Positions 53,673 to 62,559 of a stretch of 64,000 nucleotides of DNA are shown here, in pieces. Under the pieces are notes generated by a model. It saw only the letters and a program-made list of their open reading frames with translations. It had not been told where the DNA came from and made no database searches. The position numbers and the translations under genes were made by a program. Source of the DNA: CAVZBT01 sp963773605 (GTDB taxonomy: Bacteria > Acidobacteriota > UBA6911); NCBI GenBank assembly GCA_963773605.1, contig CAVZBT010000010.1:248001-312000 (forward strand). Direction: 5' to 3'. Position 1 is the stretch's first letter; every line of letters starts with the position of its first letter.

Positions 53673-54446
53673 TCAAATTCGGAGCGGAGACGGTCCCGCC
53701 GGCTGGCCCTGCGCGGTGGGGATCTCGCCCGCCTCCAACAATTCCTTCAGGCGGTACAGGTCGTCATCGACCTGCTGGCCGGGTTCCTCCCCGAACAGTT
53801 TCGCCACCAGCTTGCCGATTTTTCCGCCCGGCGCTTCATAACTCAGGACAACGCGGAGTTCGGTCCCTCGACCTCCCGGCGCGGGCGTGAAATGCACCGA
53901 CCCGGCGTGGTTCACTTCGGCGTTGGGGAGCGAACGCCAGGCGAGCAATTCCGGCGCCTCCTCGTTGTGGATCTCCGCGTCCCACTCCACCCTGGCACCG
54001 GCGGGAGCTTTGGCGACCCAGTGACTGCGGCGATCGTCGAGCACCCGCACCGATTCGAGGTGCGACATGAAGCGGGGGAGATTTTCCAGGCTGCGCCAGA
54101 ACCGGTAGACCTCGTCCCGGGGTTTGTTGATGGTGATGCTCTTCTCGATTTTGGTGCCATATCCGTGGGCCACGCTCGGCGGGTTCTTGCGTCCTGTGGT
54201 TCGGATTCCGAGAGCCTGGTAAAGCGGACAGTGGCCCGTTCCGGCCCGGGCCACCAGGAGGCCGCCGGCGGCGGCAATCCAGTAGCCGGCGGCAGTCCTG
54301 CGGGTCAGACCGTAGCCGGCGAGCGCGCCCCCCGCGATCGCGGTCAGCAACCGCTCCTCCAGTCCTATGTTCGTCCTTCTTGATCTTCGGCGCCGGCGAT
54401 CGTTCTCGTACCGGTCGTTCCGGTCGTCGTCCATGTCTGGGATCAT
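53673..54446 (-). CDS. SRPBCC (cyclase/dehydrase-like) membrane-anchored protein
   Basis: ATG 54446 follows GCAGGAGAC and is preferred over the open extension to 54581. The 257-residue protein has a highly charged N-terminus (DDDRNDRYENDRRRRRSRR), then hydrophobic segments (LLTAIAGGALAGYGLTRRT and GYWIAAAGGLLVARAG) like the DUF2892-type membrane hairpin. A SRPBCC/polyketide-cyclase domain follows: KIEKSITINKPRDEVYRFWR, LPRFMSHLESVRVLDDRRSH and VHFTPAPGGRGTELRVVLSY. Such fusions are frequent in stress-related islands of soil bacteria; function is unknown. It precedes, in the same direction, nothing closer than the DUF72 gene, and lies downstream of the Hsp20 gene. Confidence 0.82.
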   Translation of the reverse strand: MIPDMDDDRNDRYENDRRRRRSRRTNIGLEERLLTAIAGGALAGYGLTRRTAAGYWIAAAGGLLVARAGTGHCPLYQALGIRTTGRKNPPSVAHGYGTKIEKSITINKPRDEVYRFWRSLENLPRFMSHLESVRVLDDRRSHWVAKAPAGARVEWDAEIHNEEAPELLAWRSLPNAEVNHAGSVHFTPAPGGRGTELRVVLSYEAPGGKIGKLVAKLFGEEPGQQVDDDLYRLKELLEAGEIPTAQGQPAGPSPLRI

Positions 54447-54577
54447 TGTCGGTCTCCTGCCGTGGGGGTCAGAAATTTCGTTGGGTGTTCGGCCGGTGGG
54501 CCCGCGGGCGTGCGCCGCGATGCGAGCCGCGGCGGCAGCGGCAAACCCGCGGGCGAGAGCCGCGGCCCGGCCTGGCG

Positions 54578-55165
54578 TCACGATTGGACTTCGATCTTCC
54601 GAGGCCGGCTCTGTTGGGGAGCCTTCATCACAACTTCGAGGACGCCGTCACGAAAGTTCGCCTTGGCTTCCTCGGGTTTGACTCCCTCCGGCAGCGGGAT
54701 CGCGCGGTAGAACTGCCCGTAGCTGCGCTCCGAATGGAACCGCCCGGGCTGCTCCTCCGAGTGCTCGTGTCTGCGTTCGCCCTGCAGGATGATCGCGTTA
54801 TCCGTGCATTCGACCTTGATATCCTCCTTTTTCATCCCCGGCAAGTCGGCCCGGATAACCAGGTTCTCGCCGCGTTCGAACACCTCGACCGTCGGGCGCC
54901 ACATGCCGCCGCCGAATTCGCGGCGGGCGATCTGGCCGCCGCCGGTCGACAGGCTGGGACCGAAGCCGAACTCTTCAAAGAGGCGATCCATGTCCTCCGA
55001 AAAACGCCGCATGAACGAAAAAGGGCTGGCGCTCCACAGCGACGGCTCGAGGGTGCCGCGGTGCCCGATACCCTGTTCCAGTCCTCCCTGTTGCGGTTGA
55101 ACGGAAACACGCCGCTCTTCCGGGTTGCTCCGGGCATCTGGCTGGCGTGGTTGATCCTTAGACAT
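54578..55165 (-). CDS. Small heat-shock protein, Hsp20/alpha-crystallin family
   Basis: ATG 55165 (MSKDQPRQPDARS) has AAAGGAG upstream and is preferred over the longer frame from 55261. The 195-residue chaperone has a flexible N-terminal arm (FSFMRRFSEDMDRLFEEFGF), then the alpha-crystallin domain: WRPTVEVFERGENLVIRADL, PGMKKEDIKVECTDNAIILQ, GERRHEH and the conserved NFRDGVLEVVMKAP. It ends with a basic tail. It holds unfolding proteins in the cytoplasm during heat or other stress. No CIRCE or other heat-shock operator was recognised upstream. Confidence 0.93.
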   Translation of the reverse strand: MSKDQPRQPDARSNPEERRVSVQPQQGGLEQGIGHRGTLEPSLWSASPFSFMRRFSEDMDRLFEEFGFGPSLSTGGGQIARREFGGGMWRPTVEVFERGENLVIRADLPGMKKEDIKVECTDNAIILQGERRHEHSEEQPGRFHSERSYGQFYRAIPLPEGVKPEEAKANFRDGVLEVVMKAPQQSRPRKIEVQS

Positions 55166-55390
55166 GATGGATTCTCCTTTCTGTAGGGGCTTGCCCGTGA
55201 AACGGCAGATACACCCCAAGTTGTGCGCCTGAATCTCCACCCGCCGGGAGGCAATTCTCAACCCATGCGGTTCGAGGATAGAAGGGGTGGTTAAGTCTCT
55301 AACCGCACTCGGATTCCGTATTGCAGGTGTTGTCGAGACCGGAGATCCCCTGCACCATCGGGTACATTTTCCATTACCGGGGGTCAGGTG

Positions 55391-55741
55391 TTACTTCTTC
55401 AGCTTGCGGCCAATCTCGGCGAGGACGGTCTTCCGGTTCTTGTGTTTTTCCTCGTACCGTTTGATTTTTGCGGCGTCCTGCTTTGACAGGCGACCAAGTT
55501 GCTGCCCGATCTGACGGGACGTGAGGTGCTGGTATCCCCGGATGGGAAGACTGCGGTCCGGCGACTTCCCGGCCCGGTCTGCCCGTTTCCCCGCCTTCGT
55601 TTCGCCGTATTGGGAGCGCTGTTTATTCACGATGCGGGAGGCAACCTCTTCTTCACGGCCTCTGTAGCGACCCTCTTTCTTGAATTCTTCCTTCAACTCC
55701 CGGTATTCCCGTTCGCGCTTGGGACTCGCACCTCGTGGCAT
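55391..55741 (-). CDS. Small basic, helical protein of the type often labelled plasmid stabilisation protein
   Basis: ATG 55741 has AAAGGAGG upstream and starts MPRGASPKREREYRELKEEF. The 116-residue, Lys/Arg/Glu-rich product continues REEEVASRIVNKQRSQYGET and ends with a helical RQIGQQLGRLSKQDAAKIKR segment that resembles an SAP/Rho-like nucleic-acid contact. Similar small proteins are found in soil-bacterial genomes near stress genes and are often labelled plasmid stabilisation without proof. Its length, charge and position between Hsp20 and SYLF genes support a stress-related role only by association. Confidence 0.72.
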   Translation of the reverse strand: MPRGASPKREREYRELKEEFKKEGRYRGREEEVASRIVNKQRSQYGETKAGKRADRAGKSPDRSLPIRGYQHLTSRQIGQQLGRLSKQDAAKIKRYEEKHKNRKTVLAEIGRKLKK

Positions 55742-55855
55742 CTCTTCTCCTCCTTTCGCTTCGATCACCGGGCCAGGGTTGGCGAGCGCCGTCGCACGCA
55801 CCCCGGACCCGGAATCCAAAGAGCGGCGCGGCGAGCCGCGCCGCTGCCAGCCCGT

Positions 55856-57370
55856 CTATTTTGTCACCCTCGGGCTGTACTGCCTGAGGGCGGTGATGAA
55901 TGGGGTGGTGATCGGCGAACGCGTGACGCGCCCATTCAGAAGAATGTCTTTGCCGGTTACGTTTGCGCCGTACACTTTTTGATTGGCGCTATCGTCCATG
56001 GAGATGACGGCTCCGTCGAGGGCGATTCCGGCAAAGAGCCCCTTTGAGCGCGAGTATGCGTATATCGCCGCATTCAGCTTCGCATCGGTGCCCGCTTCAG
56101 CCCCGCGGCCAACCGGGCCTGCCGCAACCGATGCATCCGCCCCGAGCTTCAGTTTGGAATCGAGGAGCGACTGGACGCTGGACCTCTCGGTAAAGACCAG
56201 AACCAGATCGGTTGCCTGGGCCCCTATCTGAAACCCGAAACTGCCGCCGGCCAGCTCAATGTAGGCAGGCGCGCTCCATCCCCCCTTTTCGCGCACCGAG
56301 AGCAGGCCTTTGCCCCAACGCCCGCCCACGCCGAAGGCTGCTTTGACGACGTTCGGGATCACCGCGATCCCATAAGCGCGCTCGAGCAACTCTCGCGGGA
56401 TCGACCGGTCGGGAGTCTTTACCAGTTCGCCCAAGACCACGGCAGCACGCTGCGCGCGCTCGGCTTGGTCTTCGGAGTTTTTCGGAATATCGGCGCGCGC
56501 GATTTCGCGCGGTTCCGGGCGAGTCTTGCGATCGGCATTCTGCGCCATGCCGTTTGCGGTCTCACGTGTTTCGTGCGCCGCTTTGTGCGCCGCATCGCGA
56601 GTCTCGTGCGCGGCCTGGCTCACCCGCGTTTCTGTGCCCCCCACACCGCGCCTCTTGGAAGCCTCGAGGTAGCGCGGGCTGTACCGGGCCAGGGCCGTCA
56701 TAAAAGGCGTCGTGGCCGCTGTGGGCTTTACCCGGTGGCGCATCAGGATGTCGGTGCCCGAAACGCCGGGGCCGTACACCTTGTGGTTGTCACTGTCATC
56801 GATACTGATCACCGTCCCGTCCAGTGCCAAACCCGCGAAGAGCCCCTTGGACCGGGAATACGAATAAACCGCCGAATCGAAGCCGACATCGCTGCCGACG
56901 CTGCCGGTTCTTCCCACAGGGCCGGCGGCGACGGAGGCATCGGCACCCAGCTTGAGTTTTGAATCCAGCAGCGTCCGGACGCCCTGCGCGTCAGTAAACA
57001 CCAGGACCACGTCGGTCGACTGACCGCCGATTTGAAAACCGAAGCTCCCTCCGCCGGTTTCGATGAAAGAGGGTGCGCTCCACTTTCCATTGTGCTCACG
57101 CACGGATAACAGCCCCTTCCCCCAGCTGCCGCCGATCCCAAAGGCTGCCTTTATCACGTTCGGAATCACGGCAATCGCCTCGGCGCGCTCGAGCAACTCC
57201 TGCGGAATGCCTTTGTCCGGCGTCTTCATGAGCTCGCTCAAGACCTCCGCGGCCTTTTGCGCGCGTTCGGCCTGGTCCCCACCCTTGCGCTCGGTCTGAG
57301 CCGTCCCGCGTGCGGGCACCCACAGCAGCAGACCGGCGACGATCAGCGTCGAGAAAAACATCCTTTTCAT
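55856..57370 (-). CDS. Exported protein with two tandem SYLF (YSC84-like) domains
   Basis: This is a 504-residue protein with a signal peptide (MKRMFFSTLIVAGLLLWVPA, cleavage near GTAQ) and AAGGAG upstream. Two near-identical SYLF domains lie at about residues 33-235 and 310-500. The matching segments are ERAEAIAVIPNVIKAAFGIG versus ERAYGIAVIPNVVKAAFGVG, and LLDSKLKLGADASVAAGPVG in both. An Ala/His-rich linker (AAHETRDAAHKAAHETRETA) joins them. SYLF domains bind phosphoinositides or other lipids in eukaryotes; bacterial roles are unclear. Most bacterial SYLF proteins have one domain, so this is an internal duplication. Confidence 0.9.
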   Translation of the reverse strand: MKRMFFSTLIVAGLLLWVPARGTAQTERKGGDQAERAQKAAEVLSELMKTPDKGIPQELLERAEAIAVIPNVIKAAFGIGGSWGKGLLSVREHNGKWSAPSFIETGGGSFGFQIGGQSTDVVLVFTDAQGVRTLLDSKLKLGADASVAAGPVGRTGSVGSDVGFDSAVYSYSRSKGLFAGLALDGTVISIDDSDNHKVYGPGVSGTDILMRHRVKPTAATTPFMTALARYSPRYLEASKRRGVGGTETRVSQAAHETRDAAHKAAHETRETANGMAQNADRKTRPEPREIARADIPKNSEDQAERAQRAAVVLGELVKTPDRSIPRELLERAYGIAVIPNVVKAAFGVGGRWGKGLLSVREKGGWSAPAYIELAGGSFGFQIGAQATDLVLVFTERSSVQSLLDSKLKLGADASVAAGPVGRGAEAGTDAKLNAAIYAYSRSKGLFAGIALDGAVISMDDSANQKVYGANVTGKDILLNGRVTRSPITTPFITALRQYSPRVTK

Positions 57371-57630
57371 AAACCGCTTCTCCTTCCCACACTTTACCTA
57401 ACGAAAGACGACAACCCATCCCATTCAGGCAAGTCCTGTGCCACCCAGGCTTTTGACAGGACAACCCGTTGGCAGCAATGTCCTTTTCTTCCGACGTTGT
57501 CGGCACTCTCTCAACCGGCCCACGGGGATAATTTCCCGGCGGCTTTGGACCTTGCTCGAGGTTGGCGCGCCTACCGTTCATGGGAGTAGCAGGCATTGCG
57601 TGCTGGAGACGGCGCGGGGGCATTTCTGCG

Positions 57631-58236
57631 TTACAGGTATGCTCGCTTCCAGGCCCGGATTGCGAGGAGCGTCACGAGTGCCGCACCGGCGAGAACGCAA
57701 AATGCCGTGAGGAACAGGGTTGTGTGGCGGGCGAGAACCGCAAAGACGCGACGGCCGTATGAGGCGGCGAAATACGCTGCGAGCGTATACCGGATAAACC
57801 GGGCCGATACGTAGGCCGCCAGGAACCTCTTGAGCGGGTATTTCAAGGCTCCCGCCCCGAGCACGAACGGAACCATGGGGATCGGCGGCGGCATCAGGGC
57901 AGGCACGAAAACAGCCGCAAACCCGTACTTCTTGAATGTCGCGCTGACCTTATCAACGCGGTCTTTCTTAAGTCGCTGCTGGAGAGCTTCCTCTCCCCCC
58001 TTAAAACCCAGCCCATAGGTGAGGTACGCCCCGATTGTCGCTCCTATCGTCGACATCACGGCGTAATACAGCCACCACTCACGGTAATGTGCGGAAAGCA
58101 CGATAGTAAAGAAGTCCTGGCTACCGGGTATCGGCACAAGGGAGTTGTCGACGATGCCCACCCCTATGAGCCCGATTCCGCCGAGCCGCCATACGAGACG
58201 CCTGATTTCCCAAATCCAGAGTGCCAGCGTGCCCAA
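57631..58236 (-). CDS. VTT-domain (YqaA/DedA-like) membrane protein
   Basis: TTG 58236 is the likely start (GAGAGGGG upstream), giving 201 residues with several membrane segments. VTT features include LIGVGIVDNSLVPIPGSQDF, TIGATIGAYLTYGLGFKGGE and FVPALMPPPIPMVPFVLGAG, followed by basic residues and a C-terminal membrane helix. It is similar in layout to the protein at 41942-42580. Proposed roles of the superfamily are lipid scrambling and envelope homeostasis. About 260 bases before its stop, toward the SYLF gene, nothing is recognised. Confidence 0.82.
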   Translation of the reverse strand: MGTLALWIWEIRRLVWRLGGIGLIGVGIVDNSLVPIPGSQDFFTIVLSAHYREWWLYYAVMSTIGATIGAYLTYGLGFKGGEEALQQRLKKDRVDKVSATFKKYGFAAVFVPALMPPPIPMVPFVLGAGALKYPLKRFLAAYVSARFIRYTLAAYFAASYGRRVFAVLARHTTLFLTAFCVLAGAALVTLLAIRAWKRAYL

Positions 58237-59201
58237 TTGCCCCTCTCATGAAAACCCTTTGCGGTGGCCGTGGGAGTGCCGCGCCGGGCGCCAGCCAGTG
58301 AGCCAAGGGCCGGGGTTCGTCCCGCGAGGGCGCCCGTGTATTCGAGGGGCAGCATGACCGCTCCCGGTTTGGCCGGTATCGGTCCTGGCCGGTGCCATAG
58401 TCACTCACGGCGGGCGTGCGCGCTTTGATTTGCCCTGGTGGGCAAGACTACCACCCCCAGGGACCCCGCCGGCAGTGGGCGTGGGGTGCCGTACCAATCG
58501 GATAACGCGCACCGGCATGCCTTTGATTTTCCCCGATGCTGCACACCTCGACCTATCATTTCCTCCCGTGGCGATAGTCCATGAAGCAAAGGGTGTGCCG
58601 GGAAATCCTCGAGCGTAAACTGAGCATTAGCTCGGTTTTGGGGCCAGAGCGGCAGCGTGGTCGCCCGGGTAAGGGACCGGACAATATCCCCGGGGCGAGC
58701 AAAATCCGGCCGGTGGGCAGGGCCTGTCGGTCGCTGGTATGCCAGGGTGCGACACGCTGCTGGTGCCGAACGGGCCGCTCACCCTGATCAGGGCCTACGG
58801 TACCAGACGCGGCTGTGAAGGGTTAGCCAATCGACGCTGCGAAGCGCGCGCCCAGCGCCGCCGCCCCAGCGCCGTCGAGCCGCCGCTCTCCGCACCGGAA
58901 GCCCCGGGGGGCGTTCCCGAGCCCCCCGGACTGATCCGCCCCGGACCCCTTTTTTTTGGCAGACTCCGCAGCATGTGGTAGATTGAACAAACCGCAATAC
59001 TGTGTGGTTGGTTTGGTCCTGGGAAATTCCCGATCCTCCTGAGCGCAGGCACCATTTCCTTGATTCAAGCCTCCCTTGCGAGCGCCCGGCCGGTTTCCCC
59101 GCCCCCCGGGGAAGGCGAGTCCCGCGGTCCTCAGGTTGTCCGTTGTTTAAGGGATCGCGATAAGGCGGAGCGGCAAAACTACCGAGCAGGACGGTAAACC
59201 C
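58237..59201. other. 965-base stretch without recognisable genes, upstream of ftsH
   Basis: Short open frames here have no ribosome-binding sites or family features. A family A-like half hairpin (CGTCGAGCCGCCGCTCTCC, about 58871-58889) is present. No tRNA, riboswitch or clear promoter was recognised. The stretch may hold regulatory sequence for the divergent VTT and ftsH genes. Confidence 0.5.
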
Positions 59202-61052
59202 ATGGAACTTTTCAACAAGTACAAGTGGCAGATCTCATTGGCGTATCTAGTGTTTGTGATTGGCATCTTATATTGGATCAACAGCGCCTTCGGCGTGCAG
59301 CGGCCGGCGCAGGTTTACTTTAGCGACTTCATCGGCGAAATCCGGGCCGGCAAGATGCGCGACGTCAAAATCACGGAAGCCGAATTGATCGGCGTAATCA
59401 CGCAGGACGGTGTTCCGGGGCAGCCCGCGGTCGAGCGCAGCGTGAGCACCCCGAGGCTGCCGGGCATCGACATCAACGCAGTACTAAAGGAGTTGGAGAC
59501 CAGGCACGTCAGGTACACGGGTCACCAGGCGTGGTCGGAAACGCCCCTGATCTGGATCGTCCCACTCCTGGTCATGGCCGGCGCCTACATCGCGTGGATG
59601 TGGCGGGCGCGGCAGGGGGAGGGTTCGCTGCTCGGGTTCTCGAAGAACCGCGGGAGAGTGTACGCAAACCTCCCCGCGAACCGCGTGACTTTCGACGACG
59701 TGGCCGGGGTGGACGAGTCCAAAGCGGAGCTGGTCGAAATCATCGATTTTCTCAAGAGCCCGGCGAAGTACCAGAAGCTCGGCGGTCAGGTGCCTCGGGG
59801 CGTCCTGCTGGTGGGACCTCCCGGGACCGGCAAGACGCTGCTGGCGAAGGCTGTCGCAGGCGAGGCGGGCGTGCCGTTCGTTTCGATTTCCGGATCCGAA
59901 TTCGTCGAGATGTTTGTCGGCGTGGGGGCGGCGCGCGTGCGCAGCTTCTTCCGGCGCGCCAGGCAGAAGGCGCCGTGCATCGTTTTTATCGATGAGCTGG
60001 ACGCCATCGGCAGGTCGCGTTCCTCCGACAGGCGCGCAGCGGCCAGCCACGACGAGCGCGATCAGACCCTGAACCAGCTCCTGGTCGAGATGGATGGATT
60101 CGAGAGCTCGGCGAGCGTGATCGTCATGGCCGCCACCAACACGCCGGAAGTTCTTGACCAGGCGCTGATCCGGCCCGGCCGGTTCGATCGGCAGGTGGTG
60201 GTCGACAAGGCGGACCTCGCGGGGCGGGAGGCGATCCTCCGGATACATGCCCGCAGGGTGAACCTGTCGCCGGACGTGGACTTGGGCACGATCGCCGCCC
60301 GCACTCCCGGCATGGTCGGGGCGGATCTCGCGAACATCATCAACGAAGCGGCCATTCTCGGTGCGCGCCGTAACGCAGAGAGCGTTTCGATGTCCGATCT
60401 CGAGGCCGCGATCGACCGCGTGCTGCTCGGCCTCGAGAAAAATCGGGTCATGAGCCCGGCGATCAAGGAGCGGGTGGCCTACCACGAGAGCGGGCACGCC
60501 CTGGTCGCGGTACTCTCAAAGCATGCCGACCCCGTTCACCGCGTGTCGATTATCCCCCGCTCGATCGGCGCCCTGGGGCACGTGCTGCAGCTGCCGACGG
60601 AAGAGAAGTACCTGATGACAAAACCGGAGATCGAGGATCAGATCGCCGTCATGCTCGGGGGCCGCGCCGCCGAGGAGATCGTTTTCGACGGGGTGGTGTC
60701 CACCGGGGCGTCCAACGACCTCGAACGCGCATCAGAGCTGGTGCGGCAGGTGATCAAACGCTACGGGATGACCGAACGCCTGGGGCAGCTGACGTACGGA
60801 CGAACGGCGGGGTTGCGGCACCTGCGCTCGGCGGGCGAAGCTGAGGAACGCAACTACAGCGAGCGGACGGCCGAGCTGATCGACGAGGAATCGCGGCGCA
60901 TGATCGACGCTCTGTACGAGCGCGTCGTCGCCTTGCTGGTGAGTCGTCGCGGAGATCTCGAGCGGATGGCGCAGGAGTTGATACGGACCGAGACCCTCGA
61001 CCGTGCCGCCCTCGACCGCCTGCTCAAGCCCGCCTGCCTGCGGGCCAGCTGA
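59202..61052 (+). CDS. ftsH: ATP-dependent membrane metalloprotease FtsH
   Basis: This is a 616-residue protein: first membrane helix at about residues 11-28 (ISLAYLVFVIGILYWINS), extracytoplasmic domain, second helix (LIWIVPLLVMAGAYIAWMW), and an AAA+ domain. The AAA+ domain has Walker A GPPGTGKT (205-212), Walker B IVFIDELDAIG, pore motif FVEMFVG and second region of homology RPGRFDRQV. The peptidase domain has H428-E429-S-G-H432 and the third zinc ligand in SNDLERAS. It degrades membrane and regulatory proteins. The N-terminus and its position beside Hsp20-type genes suggest a stress-island paralogue rather than the only copy; this is inference. Confidence 0.95.
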   Translation: MELFNKYKWQISLAYLVFVIGILYWINSAFGVQRPAQVYFSDFIGEIRAGKMRDVKITEAELIGVITQDGVPGQPAVERSVSTPRLPGIDINAVLKELETRHVRYTGHQAWSETPLIWIVPLLVMAGAYIAWMWRARQGEGSLLGFSKNRGRVYANLPANRVTFDDVAGVDESKAELVEIIDFLKSPAKYQKLGGQVPRGVLLVGPPGTGKTLLAKAVAGEAGVPFVSISGSEFVEMFVGVGAARVRSFFRRARQKAPCIVFIDELDAIGRSRSSDRRAAASHDERDQTLNQLLVEMDGFESSASVIVMAATNTPEVLDQALIRPGRFDRQVVVDKADLAGREAILRIHARRVNLSPDVDLGTIAARTPGMVGADLANIINEAAILGARRNAESVSMSDLEAAIDRVLLGLEKNRVMSPAIKERVAYHESGHALVAVLSKHADPVHRVSIIPRSIGALGHVLQLPTEEKYLMTKPEIEDQIAVMLGGRAAEEIVFDGVVSTGASNDLERASELVRQVIKRYGMTERLGQLTYGRTAGLRHLRSAGEAEERNYSERTAELIDEESRRMIDALYERVVALLVSRRGDLERMAQELIRTETLDRAALDRLLKPACLRAS

Positions 61053-61124
61053 CCGGGCCTTTTTCAAATCCTGTTGCTCCGCGGCGTTTCCGGCTGGCAT
61101 AGTCCTGTTGAGGAGAAAACTCCA

Positions 61125-61679
61125 GTGACCGCACGCGAACAGGTTCTTCTGGTCGGGGACCCGCGTCTGCGCGAGCGGTGTGCGCCCGTAACCGACTTCG
61201 CAGCCGCAGAGCTCGAAGAGGACTGTCGACGGCTTCGGCGCGCCCTCGAGCAGTTCCGCGCCGAATATGGCTTTGGCCGCGCCATTGCCGCGCCGCAGAT
61301 CGGCATCCTCCGCAGGATGGTGGCGATGAACCTAGGCAGCGGACCGTTTATCCTGATCAATCCGGAAATTATCGCCAGGAGCGCGGCGCGGTTTACCCTC
61401 TGGGACGACTGCATGAGCTTCCCGTGGCTGATGGTCCGGCTGCGGCGGCACACGCACGTCGATCTGGAATTCCGTACCGAGGGCGGAGAGAAGCTGGTTT
61501 GGAAGGAGGCTGAGCAGGCTGTTTCGGAACTGGTCCAGCACGAGCTGGATCACCTGGACGGCGTTCTTGCCCTGGATCGTGCGTTGGACCGGGACTCGAT
61601 CGTCGCGCGCCAGGTGTACGAGGCGCGGCGGGAGTGGTTCGACGGCCAGGTAGATTACACCATCAGCCCCACTGTTTAA
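61125..61679 (+). CDS. def: Peptide deformylase, atypical motifs
   Basis: GTG 61125 has AGGAG nine bases upstream. The 184-residue protein keeps the three deformylase motifs with changes. Motif 1 is GRAIAAPQIG, lacking the second Gly of GxGxAAxQ. Motif 2 is DDCMS instead of EGCLS, with metal ligand C96. Motif 3 is HELDH (H139, E140, H143), fully standard. The enzyme removes N-terminal formyl groups from nascent proteins, but the altered first and second motifs suggest a divergent paralogue with different substrate preference. It follows ftsH by 72 bases and may share its transcript. Confidence 0.85.
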   Translation: MTAREQVLLVGDPRLRERCAPVTDFAAAELEEDCRRLRRALEQFRAEYGFGRAIAAPQIGILRRMVAMNLGSGPFILINPEIIARSAARFTLWDDCMSFPWLMVRLRRHTHVDLEFRTEGGEKLVWKEAEQAVSELVQHELDHLDGVLALDRALDRDSIVARQVYEARREWFDGQVDYTISPTV

Positions 61680-61682
61680 ATC

Positions 61683-61718
61683 GGAGTGCGGCGGCTCGGC
61701 GCCGAACCGCCGCACTCC
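61683..61718. repeat. Minimal family A hairpin after the deformylase gene
   Basis: GGAGTGCGG (61683-61691) and CCGCACTCC (61710-61718) enclose only a GCGGCTCGGCGCCGAAC-type core. It lies four bases after the stop and could act as a transcription terminator hairpin, though no T-run follows. Confidence 0.65.
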
Positions 61719-61763
61719 CACGAGCTCGTTGTAAGACAGGGAATTAAATAGGGACAGCTCGCC

Positions 61764-61964
61764 TCAGCCCAGCACCTTCCAGGCCGAGAACCCCTCGCAC
61801 TCGCACCATCCGCGGCGCCTCCGCACGTCCCACTGCATGCAACCGAAAGGCTGGTGGTGTTCGTAGCGGTAGTGGCCGCACGTGCATTTCTGACTGTAGT
61901 CGATCCTCGGGCTATACTGCTGGTTGGTTTTCATCACGACGTGAATCTTGGGCATCGTCGACAT
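61764..61964 (-). CDS. Small Cys/His-rich protein, possible zinc-binding
   Basis: ATG 61964 has AGGAG nine bases upstream and opens MSTMPKIHVVMKTNQQYSPR. The 66-residue product has KCTCGHYRYEHHQPFGCMQW followed by RRRRGWCECEGF. The spacing C-x-C-x-H, H-H, C and C-x-C could bind one or two zinc ions. I do not recognise the family. It has no signal peptide. It lies alone between the deformylase and iron-transporter genes. Confidence 0.6.
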   Translation of the reverse strand: MSTMPKIHVVMKTNQQYSPRIDYSQKCTCGHYRYEHHQPFGCMQWDVRRRRGWCECEGFSAWKVLG

Positions 61965-62334
61965 CGATTCGGCTCCTAGTATGGCGGCAGCAGGCAACAA
62001 ACTCCGCGCGCATGCCGGTTCGTTAACGTGTTTTCCGGAAACATGCCAACAGAGCAGGAACTCGAGCTGCAGCCACGTCCTGCAGGGAACAGACGCTCCG
62101 GGAGTTTCCGTACTGACCATAATTGGGAGAGCAACAGGACTGGTTGGATTGACACGTGCTGGCACCCTCCTTCACAGCACTCCAGTTCCAGCCTGGATCG
62201 ACGTTCCCGGAAAACCGGGGGGCTCGGCGACAGCCGGGAGGCCGTCGCCGCACAGATGTACTACGTTCCCGACCGTCCGGTGTCCGCTCGCCAGGTGAGC
62301 TACGTCACACCTCCGGTCTATTGTTCAGACGGTA

Positions 62335-62346
62335 AATGATTTCATT
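62335..62346 (+). promoter_or_regulatory. Possible Fur-like operator
   Basis: AATGATTTCATT is a perfect inverted repeat inside GTAAATGATTTCATTATTA. That stretch resembles the Fur consensus but is one base short in the centre. It lies about 215 bases before the iron-transporter gene, in one of the few AT-rich spots here. Confidence 0.3.
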
Positions 62347-62427
62347 ATTAGAGGGAAAATCACGCCGCTCCGGGTTTTTGGGTCGCTCCCGTAAGTCAAG
62401 CCTATGCAGCACTTAACCAATTTGTAT

Positions 62428-62480
62428 GGAGTGCGGCGGCTCGACGCCGCTTTGGGTGCGGCGCCTGGGCGCCGCACTCC
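62428..62480. repeat. Family A repeat, short 53-base form
   Basis: GGAGTGCGG and CCGCACTCC enclose GCGGCTCGACGCCGCTTTGG and the GTGCGGCGCCTGGGCGCCGC hairpin, without the second half of the usual unit. Confidence 0.75.
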
Positions 62481-62559
62481 GGCCGAACCTTCCGATAGTG
62501 TGCACTCCTGACGGAAGCTGTAATACTTTGCCGACGGTACCAGATTTCTACGGTGACAC

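Larger units (their letters stand above)
61965..62559. other. 595-base stretch: doubtful small gene, Fur-like site and family A repeat
   Basis: A frame at 62028-62339 (about 100 residues, ending VSYVTPPVYCSDGK) has no clear ribosome-binding site and no family; it may be chance. A Fur-like inverted repeat lies at 62335-62346 and a short family A copy at 62428-62480. Nothing else is seen before the iron-binding protein gene. Confidence 0.45.
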
